This document shows positions 1 through 8,476 of a DNA stretch of 64,000 nucleotides, piece by piece. Positions within the stretch are counted from its first letter, which is position 1; every line of letters starts with the position of its first letter. The position numbers and the translations under genes are program-made. The stretch spans positions 124,001-188,000 of the forward strand of contig JABURS010000035.1 in the NCBI GenBank assembly GCA_014762505.1. The letters run 5' to 3'. Below the pieces are notes generated by a model. It did no database searches. It was given only the letters and a program-made list of their open reading frames with translations, and had not been told where the DNA came from. This stretch comes from Chromatiales bacterium (lineage in GTDB: Bacteria > Pseudomonadota > Gammaproteobacteria > SpSt-1174).

Positions 1-273
1 CTGCCCATTGCCGTTACCGTTGCCGCTGGCGAGCTCCTCCTTCTCCACCACGGCCACGTCCGAGGCATGCAGGAAGGCGGCGCGGTCCATGCCGATGTCG
101 ACGAAGGCGGCCTCCATGCCGGGCAGCACGCGGCTCACACGGCCCTTGTAGATGTTGCCGACGATGCCGCGCTTGCGGGTGCGCTCGATCCACAGCTCCT
201 GCAGCACGCCGTTCTCGACCACGGCGCTGCGCACTTCCTGTGGGGTCACGTTGATGAGGATCTCGGAACTCAT
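1..273 (-). CDS. rng: Ribonuclease G, N-terminal part (cut by window edge)
   Basis: The first 91 codons of RNase G, the S1-domain endoribonuclease that matures the 5' end of 16S rRNA and takes part in mRNA decay. The protein opens [20 protein letters not shown] and continues with [21 protein letters not shown], the start of the S1 RNA-binding domain, as in Rng/CafA. A Gly-Asn run (SGNGNGNG) occurs near residue 85 inside the S1 region. The ATG at 273 overlaps the TGA of maf (ATGA), so the two are translationally coupled; maf-rng adjacency is conserved in gammaproteobacteria. The catalytic DEAD-motif region lies outside the window. RNase E is the alternative, but the maf neighbour and the N-terminus favour RNase G. 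Confidence 0.93.
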   Translation of the reverse strand, partial: MSSEILINVTPQEVRSAVVENGVLQELWIERTRKRGIVGNIYKGRVSRVLPGMEAAFVDIGMDRAAFLHASDVAVVEKEELASGNGNGNGQ

Positions 274-893
274 GATGCCTGTGCGTCTCCGTGCGTCGAT
301 TCGTGCAGGACGTTGATCTGGAAGGCCGACAGCAGCTGGGCGGTCTCGAACAGCGGCAGGCCCATCACGCCGGAAAAACTGCCTTCCAGCCGCGCGACGA
401 ACACCGCGCCCAGCCCCTGGATGGCATAGCCGCCCGCCTTGTCGGCCGGCTCGCCGCTGGCCCAGTAGGCCGCCGCCTCGGCCGGGTCGATGGCGCGGAA
501 GGTCACCAGGCTCTCGCTCAGCCGTACTTCGTGTCGCGCACCGTCCACCACCGATACGGCGGTGAGCACCCGGTGTGTCCGGCCGGCGAGCCGGGCGAGC
601 ATGGCCAAGCCATCGGCCCGGTCGCGCGGCTTGCCCAGGATGTGGCCCTCGAAGACCACCGCCGTGTCCGAACCCAGCACCGGCAGGCGGCCGTCGCTGG
701 CCGCGAGCCCGGCCCGCGCCTTTTCGCAGGCCAGCCGGCGCACGAAATCCTCGGGGGATTCGTCAGGATGCGGTGTCTCGTCGATGTCCACCGCGCGCGC
801 CTCGTGAACCACGCCGATCTGGTGCAGCAGCTCGCGACGGCGCGGGGAGCCGGAGGCGAGCAGCAGGCGGGGACGGGTCGGTGATGTACTCAT
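270..893 (-). CDS. maf: Maf family nucleotide pyrophosphatase (YhdE type)
   Basis: A 207-aa Maf-family house-cleaning nucleotide pyrophosphatase, predicted to hydrolyse dTTP/UTP and modified pyrimidine nucleotides to the monophosphates in the cytoplasm. The signature [12 protein letters not shown] is near residue 12, the acidic stretch [10 protein letters not shown] near 37, the GSDT motif near 74, and [12 protein letters not shown] near 150, which matches the YhdE rather than the YceF (m7GTP) subgroup. It starts 7 nt after the rlmH stop, and its own stop overlaps the rng start. Length is usual for the family (about 195-207 aa). Confidence 0.95.
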   Translation of the reverse strand: MSTSPTRPRLLLASGSPRRRELLHQIGVVHEARAVDIDETPHPDESPEDFVRRLACEKARAGLAASDGRLPVLGSDTAVVFEGHILGKPRDRADGLAMLARLAGRTHRVLTAVSVVDGARHEVRLSESLVTFRAIDPAEAAAYWASGEPADKAGGYAIQGLGAVFVARLEGSFSGVMGLPLFETAQLLSAFQINVLHESTHGDAQAS

Positions 894-900
894 GCCGCCA

Positions 901-1371
901 TTATGCGCGGTGATAGGGATGGTTCGCCAGAATGCTCCAGGCGCGGTAGAGCTGTTCGGCCAGGATCACCCGTACCAGCGGGTGCGGGAAGGTGAGCGGC
1001 GAGAGCGACCAGAGCTGGTCGGCGGCGGTCCGGCAGGCATCGGTCAGGCCCTCGGGGCCGCCCACCAGCAGGGCCACGTCGCGCCCGTCCAGCGCCCACT
1101 GCTGCATCTGTTCACTGAGCCCTTCGGTGCTCAGGCCCCTGCCCTTCACGTCCAGCGCGATCACGCGCGCGCCCTTCGGCACGGCGTCGAGCAGCTTCTG
1201 TGCCTCGCGTTCCTGGATGCGGCGGGTGTCGGCGTTCTTGCCACGCTTCTCGGCGGGGATCTCGTGCAGGACCAGTGCATACTCGGGCGGCAGGCGCCCG
1301 GCGTACTCGTCGAAGCCCGCCTGGACCCAGGCGGGCATACGCGTACCCACCGCGAGCAGATGGATACGCAT
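901..1371 (-). CDS. rlmH: 23S rRNA (pseudouridine-1915-N3)-methyltransferase RlmH
   Basis: A 156-aa SPOUT methyltransferase that methylates pseudouridine 1915 in helix 69 of 23S rRNA on assembled 70S ribosomes, using S-adenosylmethionine. It begins [17 protein letters not shown] and carries the trefoil-knot SAM-binding segment LLVGGPEGL near residue 100 and the C-terminal [18 protein letters not shown] motif. The length equals the family norm (155-160 aa). It lies 6 nt downstream of rsfS in one operon, the conserved rsfS-rlmH order. Confidence 0.96.
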   Translation of the reverse strand: MRIHLLAVGTRMPAWVQAGFDEYAGRLPPEYALVLHEIPAEKRGKNADTRRIQEREAQKLLDAVPKGARVIALDVKGRGLSTEGLSEQMQQWALDGRDVALLVGGPEGLTDACRTAADQLWSLSPLTFPHPLVRVILAEQLYRAWSILANHPYHRA

Positions 1372-1377
1372 GGCGGG

Positions 1378-1749
1378 CTACGGGGTGTCGTCGGCCCCGG
1401 CGGCCTGCGGCGGGGTCTCGGCGTCTTCCTCGGCCAGCCAGAGCTTTTCGAGGTTGTAGAAGTCGCGGATGCGCGGCAGCATCACGTGTACGACGATGTC
1501 GACGAGATCGACGAGGATCCACTCGCCCTCGCGCTCGCCCTCAACGCCCAGCGGCTGCACACCGGCAGCCTTGGCCTTGAGCACCACGTTGTCGGCAATG
1601 GATTTCACGTGGCGGCTGGAGGTGCCGCTGGCCACGAACAGCAGGTCGGTGAGCGAGGTCTTGTCGCGCACGTCGATCTCGCGGATGTCCTGCGCCTTCA
1701 TGTCCTCCAGCGCGTCGATCACCAGGGTTCTCAGTTCATCGATAGTCAT
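1378..1749 (-). CDS. rsfS: Ribosomal silencing factor RsfS
   Basis: A 123-aa RsfS/Iojap-family protein that binds ribosomal protein L14 and blocks 30S-50S joining during starvation. The start is the ATG at 1749 ([20 protein letters not shown]): it overlaps the nadD stop (TGATG) and gives the family length, so the much longer open frame upstream is only read-through in GC-rich DNA. Conserved features include [18 protein letters not shown] near residue 31, [14 protein letters not shown] near 68 and [19 protein letters not shown] near 84. The L14 target is encoded in this window as rplN. Confidence 0.95.
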   Translation of the reverse strand: MTIDELRTLVIDALEDMKAQDIREIDVRDKTSLTDLLFVASGTSSRHVKSIADNVVLKAKAAGVQPLGVEGEREGEWILVDLVDIVVHVMLPRIRDFYNLEKLWLAEEDAETPPQAAGADDTP

Positions 1750-2414
1750 CAGTCGTCGTCTCGGACCGTATCGTCGGCCGCTTCGGGGCGATACAGCCCG
1801 TGTTCGTGAATGTAGTCGCGCACGGCCTCGGGCAGCAGGAAGCGCGCGTCCCGCCCGCCCGCGAGCAGGTCGCGGATCTGCGTGGCGGAGATGTCCAGTG
1901 CCGTGACCGGCTGGTACCAGAGGCAGCCGGCCGGACGTGCAGCGAGCTCCCCCGCCGTTTCGGTGCGATGGTCCGCCGCCCAGTCGCGCATCTCGTCCGG
2001 AAGTTCCACGCCGTAGCCCGGGCGCTGGCAGACCACGATGTGCGCCAGTTCGATGAGCGTCTCCCACTCGTACCAGCTGGAGAGCCCGGCGAAGGCGTCC
2101 GCACCCATGATCAGACACAGCGGCACCGTGTCGCCGAACTCGCCGCGCAGCGAGCGCAGGGTGTCGATGCTGTAGGAGGGGCCCTCGCGGAAGAACTCGC
2201 GTCGGTCGAGCACGAAGCGCGGCTCGCCGCCGATGGCCCGCTCCACCATGGCCGCGCGCTGTTCCGAACGGGCCAGCGGCATGCGCCGGTGCGGCGGGAT
2301 GCGGCAGGGAATGAGGCGCAGCTGTTCGAGACCCAGCGCCTCGCACACCTCCAGCGCCGGGCGCAGATGACCGAAGTGTATCGGGTCGAAGGTACCGCCC
2401 AGGATGCCGATCAT
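1749..2414 (-). CDS. nadD: Nicotinate-nucleotide adenylyltransferase NadD
   Basis: A 221-aa nucleotidyltransferase that adenylates nicotinate mononucleotide to deamido-NAD in NAD synthesis. The ATG at 2414 gives [20 protein letters not shown] with the GGTFDPxHxGH nucleotide-binding motif at the extreme N-terminus; the C-terminal SATQIRDLL (S/T-x-x-x-I-R) motif near residue 173 contacts the phosphates. It starts 8 nt after the proA stop and its stop overlaps the rsfS start. The proA-nadD-rsfS order is also known from pseudomonads. In-frame upstream residues are proA read in another frame. Confidence 0.96.
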   Translation of the reverse strand: MIGILGGTFDPIHFGHLRPALEVCEALGLEQLRLIPCRIPPHRRMPLARSEQRAAMVERAIGGEPRFVLDRREFFREGPSYSIDTLRSLRGEFGDTVPLCLIMGADAFAGLSSWYEWETLIELAHIVVCQRPGYGVELPDEMRDWAADHRTETAGELAARPAGCLWYQPVTALDISATQIRDLLAGGRDARFLLPEAVRDYIHEHGLYRPEAADDTVRDDD

Positions 2415-2422
2415 GCCCCGCG

Positions 2423-3706
2423 TCACTGGCGGATGTGTCCGTCGCCGAACACCACGTACTTGAGCGTGGTCAGGCCCTCGAGACCCACCGGGCCGCGGGC
2501 GTGCAGCTTGTCGGTGCTGATGCCGATCTCCGCGCCCAGGCCGTATTCGAAGCCGTCGGCGAAGCGCGTGGAGGCGTTCACCATCACCGAGCTCGAGTCC
2601 ACCTCGCGCAGGAAGCGGCGAGCCCTGGCCAGGTTCTCCGTGACGATGCTGTCGGTGTGATGCGAGCCATAGGTGTTGATGTGCTCCATGGCCGCGTCCA
2701 GGCCATCCACCACGCGGATGGCGAGGATGGGGGCGAGGTATTCCTCGAACCAGTCGGCCTCGGTGGCGGCGTTGATGCCGGGCAGCACCTTGCGCGTGCG
2801 CTCGCAGCCGCGCAGCTCCACGCCCTTCTCGTCGTAGTGTTCCTTCAGGCGCGGCAGCACCTGGTCGGCCACCGCCGCGTGCACCAGCAGGGTCTCCATG
2901 GTGTTGCAGGTACCGTAGCGCTGGGTCTTGGCGTTCACGGCCACGCGCACGGCCTTGTCCATGTCCGCCTCGTCGTCGACGTAGACGTGGCATACGCCGT
3001 CCAGGTGCTTGATCACCGGGATCAGGGATTCGTTGCTCACGCGCTCGATCAGGCCCTTGCCGCCGCGCGGCACGATCACGTCCACGCAGTCCTTCATGCG
3101 CAGCAGCGCACCCACCGCCGCGCGGTCGGTGGTCTCCACCACCTGCACGGCCTCGGCCGGCAGGCCCGCCGCCGCCAGGCCCTCTCGGATGCAGCGCGCC
3201 ACGGCCATGTTGGAATGGATGGCCTCCGAGCCGCCGCGCAGGATGCTGGCGTTGCCCGACTTCAGGCACAGGCCGGCGGCATCGGCCGTCACGTTCGGGC
3301 GCGACTCGTAGATGATGCCGATCACACCCAGCGGCACGCGCATGCGCCCAACCTGGATGCCCGAGGGCCGGTAGTTGAGATCCGAGATCGCGCCCACCGG
3401 GTCGGGCAGCGAGGCGATCTGGCGCAGCCCCTCGGCCATGCCCGCGATGCGCGCATCGTCCAGCGTCAGGCGGTCCAGCATGGCCGCGTCCAGGCCGTTC
3501 TTCCGCCCGGCATCGAGGTCCTTCGCGTTCTCCGCCTTCAGGGTCTCGGCAGCCGCGTCGATGGCATCGGCCATCGCCAGCAGCGCCGCGTTCTTCGCCC
3601 CCGTCTCGGCACGCGCCAGCGCGCGCCCGGCGGCACGGGCGCGCCGGCCGACCTCGGCCATGTAAGCCGCCACGTCGGATTGCAGGGTATCGGGTGTTGC
3701 GTTCAT
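2423..3706 (-). CDS. proA: Gamma-glutamyl phosphate reductase (proline biosynthesis)
   Basis: A 427-aa NADPH-dependent reductase that converts gamma-glutamyl phosphate to glutamate-5-semialdehyde, the second step of proline synthesis. It has the aldehyde-dehydrogenase-like fold with [16 protein letters not shown] near residue 125, the [13 protein letters not shown] motif near 210 and the catalytic-Cys segment [13 protein letters not shown] near 264. The N-terminus ([20 protein letters not shown]) and length match the family. It is separated from the upstream holA by 117 bp that hold an inverted heptad repeat, so it may be read from holA or from a promoter I cannot identify there. Confidence 0.96.
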   Translation of the reverse strand: MNATPDTLQSDVAAYMAEVGRRARAAGRALARAETGAKNAALLAMADAIDAAAETLKAENAKDLDAGRKNGLDAAMLDRLTLDDARIAGMAEGLRQIASLPDPVGAISDLNYRPSGIQVGRMRVPLGVIGIIYESRPNVTADAAGLCLKSGNASILRGGSEAIHSNMAVARCIREGLAAAGLPAEAVQVVETTDRAAVGALLRMKDCVDVIVPRGGKGLIERVSNESLIPVIKHLDGVCHVYVDDEADMDKAVRVAVNAKTQRYGTCNTMETLLVHAAVADQVLPRLKEHYDEKGVELRGCERTRKVLPGINAATEADWFEEYLAPILAIRVVDGLDAAMEHINTYGSHHTDSIVTENLARARRFLREVDSSSVMVNASTRFADGFEYGLGAEIGISTDKLHARGPVGLEGLTTLKYVVFGDGHIRQ

Positions 3707-3774
3707 TGAGTTGTCATCCTGGGTGTTCTATTGCTTGCTCGCCACCGGCAACGCCGGTCGCGCAGTGCATTCAG

Positions 3775-3855
3775 TGGCTGTCAGTCGTCCGTTGTCCGTT
3801 GGTGGAGACCTGATGCAGCCCCACTACGGACCACCGACCACGGACGACGGACGGG
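3775..3855. repeat. Inverted VACNGAC heptad array (alpha family) over the holA stop
   Basis: Two inverted arms of degenerate heptads. The left arm, about 3782-3804, reads as GTCCGTT-type units; the right arm, about 3824-3854, reads as ACGGACN-type units. In a common register the units are VACNGAC (AACGGAC, GACTGAC, CACCGAC, CACGGAC, GACGGAC). The spacer of about 15-20 nt holds no gene. The holA stop codon (3824-3826) and its last codons lie in the right arm, so the HolA C-terminus RPSSVVGGP is repeat-encoded. The same units recur at 28.8, 43.0 and 43.5 kb. Confidence 0.8.
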
Positions 3856-4873
3856 GCGCAGCCCCACCAAACAACGTCCGCCCGCTGAGCGAAAGGGTCA
3901 ATTGTAGCAATTCGTCCCAGGGATCGCCGCTTTCCTGGCCCTTGATGCAGCGATCGACCCGGGCACAGGCGGCGAGCAGCTGGCGCCAGTGGCGGGTGTC
4001 GCCGCGGCGGGCGGCCTGCTGCAGCAGGCCGTGACGCTTTTTCAGCACCCCCTTGCGCTGCAGGTCCACGCGCCTGTTCGCCACCTGGGCATAGGCCAGC
4101 TCGGCCAGCAGCCGGATGTCGCGGGAGAGCGCCCAGAGGATGAGCGGGGGCTCGACGCCCTCGCCGCGCAGCGTGTTGAGGATGCGCACGGCGCGGGCGG
4201 GATCGGCGGCCAGGGCCGCATCGGCCAGGTCGAAGCTGCTGTAACGGGCACTGTCGGCCACCGCCTCCAGCACCGTCTCGGCGTCCAGCGGGCCCTGGCC
4301 ATGCAGCAGGCTCAGCTTGTCGATCTCCTGGGCGGCCGCCAGCAGGTTGCCCTCCACCCGCTCCACGATGAGTCCCACCGCCTCGTCGCTCGGCTGCATG
4401 CCCCGCTTCGCCATGCGGCCCGCAACCCAGTCGCGCGTTTCCTGTGGCGAGGGGGGCCAGACCTGCACCGCCACCCCGGCCTTCTCCAGCGCCCCATACC
4501 ACTTCGACTTCGTGGCGTTGCCATCCAGCTTGCCCGACTGGATCAGCAGGATCGTGTCCTCCGGTGGCCGCTCGGCGTAGGTCTGCAGGGCCCGGGCACC
4601 GGGCTGCCCCGGCTTGCCTGACGGCAGGCGCAGATCGATGAGACGACGCTCGGCAAACAGCGACAGTGCATCCGCCGATGCCGTCAGCGTGTCCCAGTCG
4701 AAACCGGCCTCGGCATTCATCACCTCGCGCTCGGTATACCCCGCCGCCCGTGCCGCCGCCCGCACGGCGTCGGCGGCCTCCATCAGCTGGAACGGCTCAT
4801 CCCCGCTCAGGATGTAGATGGGGGCCAGCCCCTTGGCCAGCTCGGTCTCGAGTTGTTCGGGTCTCAGGCGCAT
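3824..4873 (-). CDS. holA: DNA polymerase III subunit delta
   Basis: A 349-aa delta subunit of the clamp-loader complex; it opens the beta clamp for loading on DNA. It opens MRLRPEQLETELAKGLAPIY, then ILSGDEPFQLMEAADAVR (beta-interacting region), a RarA/AAA-like middle and the helical C-terminal domain with GVLKKRHGLLQQAARRGD near residue 280. The expected length is about 340 aa; the last nine residues (RPSSVVGGP) derive from the heptad repeat that overlaps the 3' end. In most gammaproteobacteria holA directly follows leuS-lptE; here that pair is 32 kb away. The gene diverges from the 5056 reductase. Confidence 0.93.
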   Translation of the reverse strand: MRLRPEQLETELAKGLAPIYILSGDEPFQLMEAADAVRAAARAAGYTEREVMNAEAGFDWDTLTASADALSLFAERRLIDLRLPSGKPGQPGARALQTYAERPPEDTILLIQSGKLDGNATKSKWYGALEKAGVAVQVWPPSPQETRDWVAGRMAKRGMQPSDEAVGLIVERVEGNLLAAAQEIDKLSLLHGQGPLDAETVLEAVADSARYSSFDLADAALAADPARAVRILNTLRGEGVEPPLILWALSRDIRLLAELAYAQVANRRVDLQRKGVLKKRHGLLQQAARRGDTRHWRQLLAACARVDRCIKGQESGDPWDELLQLTLSLSGRTLFGGAAPRPSSVVGGP

Positions 4874-5055
4874 GGAGGTCCGGTATAGAGGTGTAGCGGG
4901 ACATTATTTCATGTCATGGGCAGGGAGTCAGGTTCAACCTGATGGCGCGGGAGGCGTCCGCACAGACCGCGGCATGCTTTGGCCCATCCACCCCCGTCAG
5001 CTAAGCTATCGCCCACTCTTTACTTCAACTTGCGCGCACAACGTCAGGAGTCCCC

Positions 5056-5829
5056 ATGAAAGACCCCATCGTCATCATCGGCCTGGGCCAGATCGGCTGC
5101 ACCTTCGCCAATGGCTTTCTCAAGGCCGGGCACCCGGTCTACCCGGTCACCCGCGACATGGACATGGCCGACGAGTCGCGCCACATCCCCGAGCCGGCGC
5201 TGGCGGTACTGGCCGTGGCCGAGGCCGACCTGCACCCGGCGCTGGAGGCCGTCCCGCCGGTGTGGCGCGACCGCCTGGCGCTGGTGCAGAACGAGCTGCT
5301 GCCGCGCGACTGGGCGGCGCACGACCTGAAGCAGCCCACCGTGGCATCGGTGTGGTTCGAGAAGAAGAAGGGGCAGGACGTGAAGATCGTGGTGCCCACG
5401 CCCGTGCACGGCCCGCATGCCGGGCTGGTGAACGCCGCCCTGGATGCCCTGGACATCCCCAACTACCGCGTCGACGACGCCGACGAGATGCGCTACGAGC
5501 TGGTGCGCAAGAATGCCTACATCCTCACCGCCAACATCGCCGGCCTGGTGGTGGGCGGCACCACCAGCGAGCTGTGGAACCAGCACGAGACACTGGCCCG
5601 CGAGGTGCTGGCCGACGTGCTCGACATCCAGGACCACCTCACCGGCTGCGAGAACGACCGCGACAAGGTCATCGCCGGCACGGCCGAGGCCTTCTTCGGC
5701 GACCCCGAGCACAAGTGCCTGGGCCGCACCGCCCCCGCGCGCCTGGAACGCGCCCTGCAGATCGCCGACGAGGCCGGGCTGGAGGTGAAGAAGCTCCGGG
5801 AGATCGCGGCGCAGGGACGGAAGGCGTGA
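5056..5829 (+). CDS. Orphan Rossmann-fold dehydrogenase, ketopantoate-reductase-like
   Basis: A 257-aa protein with an N-terminal dinucleotide-binding motif (IVIIGLGQIGCTFANGF, GxGxxG). Short conserved-looking segments follow (ALVQNELLPRDW near residue 77; KIVVPTPVHGPHAGLV near 114) and a helical C-terminal half, as in 6-phosphogluconate-dehydrogenase or PanE-like folds. I do not recognise a substrate. It is monocistronic, with its own leader and an RBS-like AGGAG (5046-5050) before the ATG, and it converges on the histidine phosphatase. Its last codons and stop lie in a GGCGTGA heptad. A role in pantothenate synthesis is not supported by the neighbours. Confidence 0.8.
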   Translation: MKDPIVIIGLGQIGCTFANGFLKAGHPVYPVTRDMDMADESRHIPEPALAVLAVAEADLHPALEAVPPVWRDRLALVQNELLPRDWAAHDLKQPTVASVWFEKKKGQDVKIVVPTPVHGPHAGLVNAALDALDIPNYRVDDADEMRYELVRKNAYILTANIAGLVVGGTTSELWNQHETLAREVLADVLDIQDHLTGCENDRDKVIAGTAEAFFGDPEHKCLGRTAPARLERALQIADEAGLEVKKLREIAAQGRKA

Positions 5830-5973
5830 GGGGTGAGACGGTCATGGCCCACCCTGTTCTACCTGCCACAGAGGACACCGAGATCACAGAGTAAAACCAG
5901 CCACGCATTCCCTCTGTGTTCTCTGTGACCTCTGTGGCGCTTAGACCTTTCGCCTAACGCCTATCGCCCTCAC
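5822..5973. repeat. Nested composite repeat between convergent genes
   Basis: The outer layer is beta heptads: GGCGTGA GGGGTGA at 5823-5836 and, in inverse orientation, CGCCTAA CGCCTAT CGCCCTC at 5951-5971. The inner layer is a delta-type inverted pair: the left arm 5865-5891 (CCACAGAGG...) and the right arm 5912-5938 with three CTCTGTG units separated by TT and AC and followed by GC. The arms enclose a spacer of about 20 bp. The stop codons of both convergent genes lie in the outer heptads. A very similar layout is present at 28641-28820, including the shared tail TAGAC-N-TTTCGCCT. Confidence 0.85.
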
Positions 5974-6553
5974 CCAACTCGAGCCAGGGACGTCCATCCG
6001 CGTAGCGCAGCCGCAGCCGTGCGGCGTAGCCCACCTTGATGCGGAAGACCTCGGCCAGGGGCGCCTGTACGGCCCAGGCGGTGGCGGCGCGCAGGGTGCC
6101 GGCGTGGGCGACGATGAGCAGCCGCCCGCCCGGGTGGCGGCGGGCGATGGCCTCCAGCGCCCGGACGCTGCGATCGAAGAAGGCCTGCGCGGGCTCGGCG
6201 CCCTCGGGCCGCCGACCCACCGGATCGGTGCGAAACGCTGCCAGCATCTGCGGGTAGCGCGCGGCCACCACCTCCGGCGTGAGTCCCTCCCAGACCCCGA
6301 ACCCCACCTCCCGCAGGTCCGCCTCGACGTCCACCGGGACACCGAGGCGTTCGCCCAGCGCCTCGGCGAAGGCCCGGCAACGGATCAAGGGGGATGTGAC
6401 GATGCGTGTCCAGGGACCGGGAGCGGCGTCCACCGCGGCCTGCATCTGGGCCCAGCCGGCCTCGCTCAGCGGGTCGTCGACGCCATTGCCCCGATAGCAG
6501 CGGCCGCCGACGGGCTCGCCGTGGCGCAGCAGGTCGAGGACCGTGGCCGGCAC
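5954..6553 (-). CDS. Histidine phosphatase family protein (CobC/alpha-ribazole-phosphatase-like)
   Basis: A 199-aa branch-1 histidine phosphatase. The phosphohistidine motif LLRHGE is at residues 8-13, the second basic cluster TSPLIRCRAFAE near 53, the acid EVGFGVWEG near 82 and the second catalytic histidine in LIVAHAGTLRA near 146. CobC-type enzymes remove phosphate from alpha-ribazole-5'-phosphate in cobalamin assembly; a cobC gene sits between nadD and rsfS in E. coli, but here no cobalamin gene is nearby. The next gene upstream encodes AmpE, a protein of the CbiB/CobD fold. The substrate is therefore open. The stop codon lies in a beta heptad. Confidence 0.85.
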   Translation of the reverse strand: MPATVLDLLRHGEPVGGRCYRGNGVDDPLSEAGWAQMQAAVDAAPGPWTRIVTSPLIRCRAFAEALGERLGVPVDVEADLREVGFGVWEGLTPEVVAARYPQMLAAFRTDPVGRRPEGAEPAQAFFDRSVRALEAIARRHPGGRLLIVAHAGTLRAATAWAVQAPLAEVFRIKVGYAARLRLRYADGRPWLELGEGDRR

Positions 6554-6572
6554 GGGCGGGTAGGCGGTGAAA

Positions 6573-7448
6573 TCAGGAGGCCCAGCCGCCCAGCGTGGCG
6601 ACGGCCAGCAGGGTGACGGCCAGCGCCAGGGTGCGCAGCACCATGGTGCTGGTGGTGGTGAAGATGAGATTCACCTGCTCGGCATCCAGCTCTTCGCTGG
6701 CCAGCTCGTCGAACTGCAGCCCGGCGATGCCGGCCTCGGCCAGCAGGGCACGGTTGGTGGCAGGGAGCGCATCGAGCGGGCCGACCAGATGGCGGCGCAA
6801 TACCGCCAGGGTGTCGTCGAAGTGGCCGGTGAGGCCGTAGAACAGGGCCACCAGACGCGCGGGGACCCAGTCGAGCAGGCCCAGCCAGTGCATGGCGGCA
6901 CGCAGCAGGCCGCTGTCGGCGGCCGCCTGCTGCGCCAGCGCATGGCTCAGGCGGTAGATCACCGCGCCCAGCGGCCCCAGGATCACGAACCAGAACACCA
7001 CCGCCAGCAGCCGGCTGTTGGCCTCGATGAACACACCCTCGACCACGGCCCGCAGGCGCGCCACCGGTTCCTCGGGCAGGGGACCATCGACCAGGCGCGC
7101 GGTGGCCCGCTCGATGCGGGCCTCGTCGCCGGACTCCAGGGCCTCGGTATAGGACTCCACGTCCTGCCGCAGATCACGCGGCCCCAGGCAGTAGAGCAGC
7201 ACGGCCACGCCGAAGATGAGCTCCAGCAGGCCGAACAGGGCGTCGTCGAAGAGCTCGCTCACGCCCCAGATCACCAGGGCGGGACCGATGAGTATCAGGG
7301 CCACGCCCGGAGCACCGTCGGCCAGGCTGCCCAGGCGCGCCTGCAGCCACTCGCCATACTGGCGGAACCAGCCCAGCTGGCGGAAGTCGTCGAGATAGCC
7401 GACGAAGCGCTCGAGCACGAGGCCGATGAGAACGGTGATCAGTGTCAT
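6573..7448 (-). CDS. ampE: AmpE-like inner-membrane protein (CobD/CbiB fold)
   Basis: A 291-aa membrane protein with an N-terminal segment MTLITVLIGLVLERF, two hydrophobic helices near residues 48-88, another pair near 145-170 and a C-terminal helix near 270-290, as in AmpE. E. coli AmpE is an inner-membrane protein proposed to act as a signal modulator with AmpD in beta-lactamase induction; the molecular activity is unknown. It follows ampD on the same strand after 90 bp, which supports AmpE over a cobalamin-synthesis CobD. The GEWLQARLG and FWFVILGPLGAVIYRL stretches match the family. Confidence 0.88.
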   Translation of the reverse strand: MTLITVLIGLVLERFVGYLDDFRQLGWFRQYGEWLQARLGSLADGAPGVALILIGPALVIWGVSELFDDALFGLLELIFGVAVLLYCLGPRDLRQDVESYTEALESGDEARIERATARLVDGPLPEEPVARLRAVVEGVFIEANSRLLAVVFWFVILGPLGAVIYRLSHALAQQAAADSGLLRAAMHWLGLLDWVPARLVALFYGLTGHFDDTLAVLRRHLVGPLDALPATNRALLAEAGIAGLQFDELASEELDAEQVNLIFTTTSTMVLRTLALAVTLLAVATLGGWAS

Positions 7449-7538
7449 GGGGCGTCCTTGGATTCTGCGTCTTGTTGTTCTGTGTCCGCGAACCGCGGTC
7501 TGTCCGGAAAACAGCAGGGTTAAAGTGTCGTCGTTCGC

Positions 7539-8105
7539 TCAGCGGCTTGCAAGTCGCGTCGCCAGCGCGGCATGCAGTCGCGCCCAGTCGAAGGCCGGCC
7601 CCGGGTCGGTCTTGCGCCCCGGTGCGATATCGCTGTGCCCCGCGATGCGCTCGGGCGAGAGTCCCGGGTAGGCGGCCAGCAGGGCCGCGATCACCCCGGC
7701 GAGGCTCTGGTACTGCAGCTCCTCGAAGGGGATGTCGTCGGCCCCCTCCAGCTCGATGCCGATGGAGAAGTCGTTGCAGTTCTCGCGCCCACAGTAGCTC
7801 GACCGGCCGGCATGCCAGGCGCGCGCGTCGAAGGGCACGTACTGCACGCACTCGCCGTCGCGGCGGATCAGCAGGTGGGCAGAGACCTCGAGCCCGGCGA
7901 TCTCGCGAAAATACGGATGCGCCTGCGGATCGAGGGTGTTGGTGAACAGGGCATCGATCCAGGGCCCGCCGAACTCGCCCGGCGGCAGGCTGATGTTGTG
8001 GATGACGATGAGCTCCGGGGCCATCCCCGCCGGCCGTTCGTTGCAGTTCGGCGAGGGCACGCGGCGCGCCCCCGCCAGCCAGCCGCCTGCCACGTCCATC
8101 CTCAC
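7539..8105 (-). CDS. ampD: 1,6-anhydro-N-acetylmuramyl-L-alanine amidase AmpD
   Basis: A cytoplasmic zinc amidase that cuts L-alanyl peptide from anhydro-MurNAc in peptidoglycan recycling. Amidase_2-domain signatures: IVIHNISLPPGEFGG with the first zinc His near residue 36, SAHLLIRRDG, the substrate segment AWHAGRSSYCGRENCNDFSIG, and GHSDIAPGRKTDPG with the second His and the Asp near residue 165. Length (188 aa) is typical. The GTG at 8105 overlaps the upstream TGA; the in-frame ATG at 8099 is equally possible (GGAGG lies 4 and 10 nt before them, respectively). It groups functionally with AmgK and MurU 16 kb away. Confidence 0.93.
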   Translation of the reverse strand: MRMDVAGGWLAGARRVPSPNCNERPAGMAPELIVIHNISLPPGEFGGPWIDALFTNTLDPQAHPYFREIAGLEVSAHLLIRRDGECVQYVPFDARAWHAGRSSYCGRENCNDFSIGIELEGADDIPFEELQYQSLAGVIAALLAAYPGLSPERIAGHSDIAPGRKTDPGPAFDWARLHAALATRLASR

Positions 8106-8476
8106 GGCGCCTCCTCGGCCGGGCGGGCGCGGGCCGCGGCGATCGCCACATCCAGGGCCGGCGCCCGCGGTTCGCTGTGCAGTTCACAGTGGAAGACGCC
8201 GTCCTGGTAGAGGTACATGCTCGGCAGGTGAAACACCCCGAACTCGCGGGCCAGCGCCAGGTCGCGCTCGGCATCCACCTCGAACACGCTGACCGGGCGC
8301 GTCTCGAGGTAGTCGGCCAGCACCCGCCGCAGCAGCTTGCAGGCCCCGCAGTGCGGGCCGGTGAAGAACACCAGGGCAAGCCCCGGCGTCTCCTCCAGCA
8401 CATGGTGGAAGTGGAACTGGTCGAGCCGGACGATGCCCGGAGGGGTACCGGCCAGGGACGTGTCGCTGGTGGTCAT
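8102..8476 (-). CDS. Thioredoxin-fold protein with CGAC active site
   Basis: A 124-aa single-domain thioredoxin-like protein. The redox motif is GPHCGACKLL near residue 39; the cis-Pro loop is HLPSMYLYQDG near residue 82. Typical thioredoxins have CGPC, so CGAC is a variant. The ATG at 8476 is preferred over the longer frame from 8584, because the extra 36 residues do not look like a thioredoxin fold or signal peptide and overlap the rep leader. A TATAAT-like hexamer sits only about 6 nt before this ATG (8483-8488, minus), so any transcript from it would be nearly leaderless. The stop overlaps the ampD GTG. Confidence 0.82.
   Translation of the reverse strand: MTTSDTSLAGTPPGIVRLDQFHFHHVLEETPGLALVFFTGPHCGACKLLRRVLADYLETRPVSVFEVDAERDLALAREFGVFHLPSMYLYQDGVFHCELHSEPRAPALDVAIAAARARPAEEAP

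Noticed and set aside
6573-7448. CobD/CbiB cobalamin synthesis assignment for the AmpE-like gene, with the CobC-like phosphatase next to it
   Set aside because: ampD adjacency and the sequence favour AmpE; no other cobalamin genes are present, although the CobC-like neighbour keeps a small doubt.
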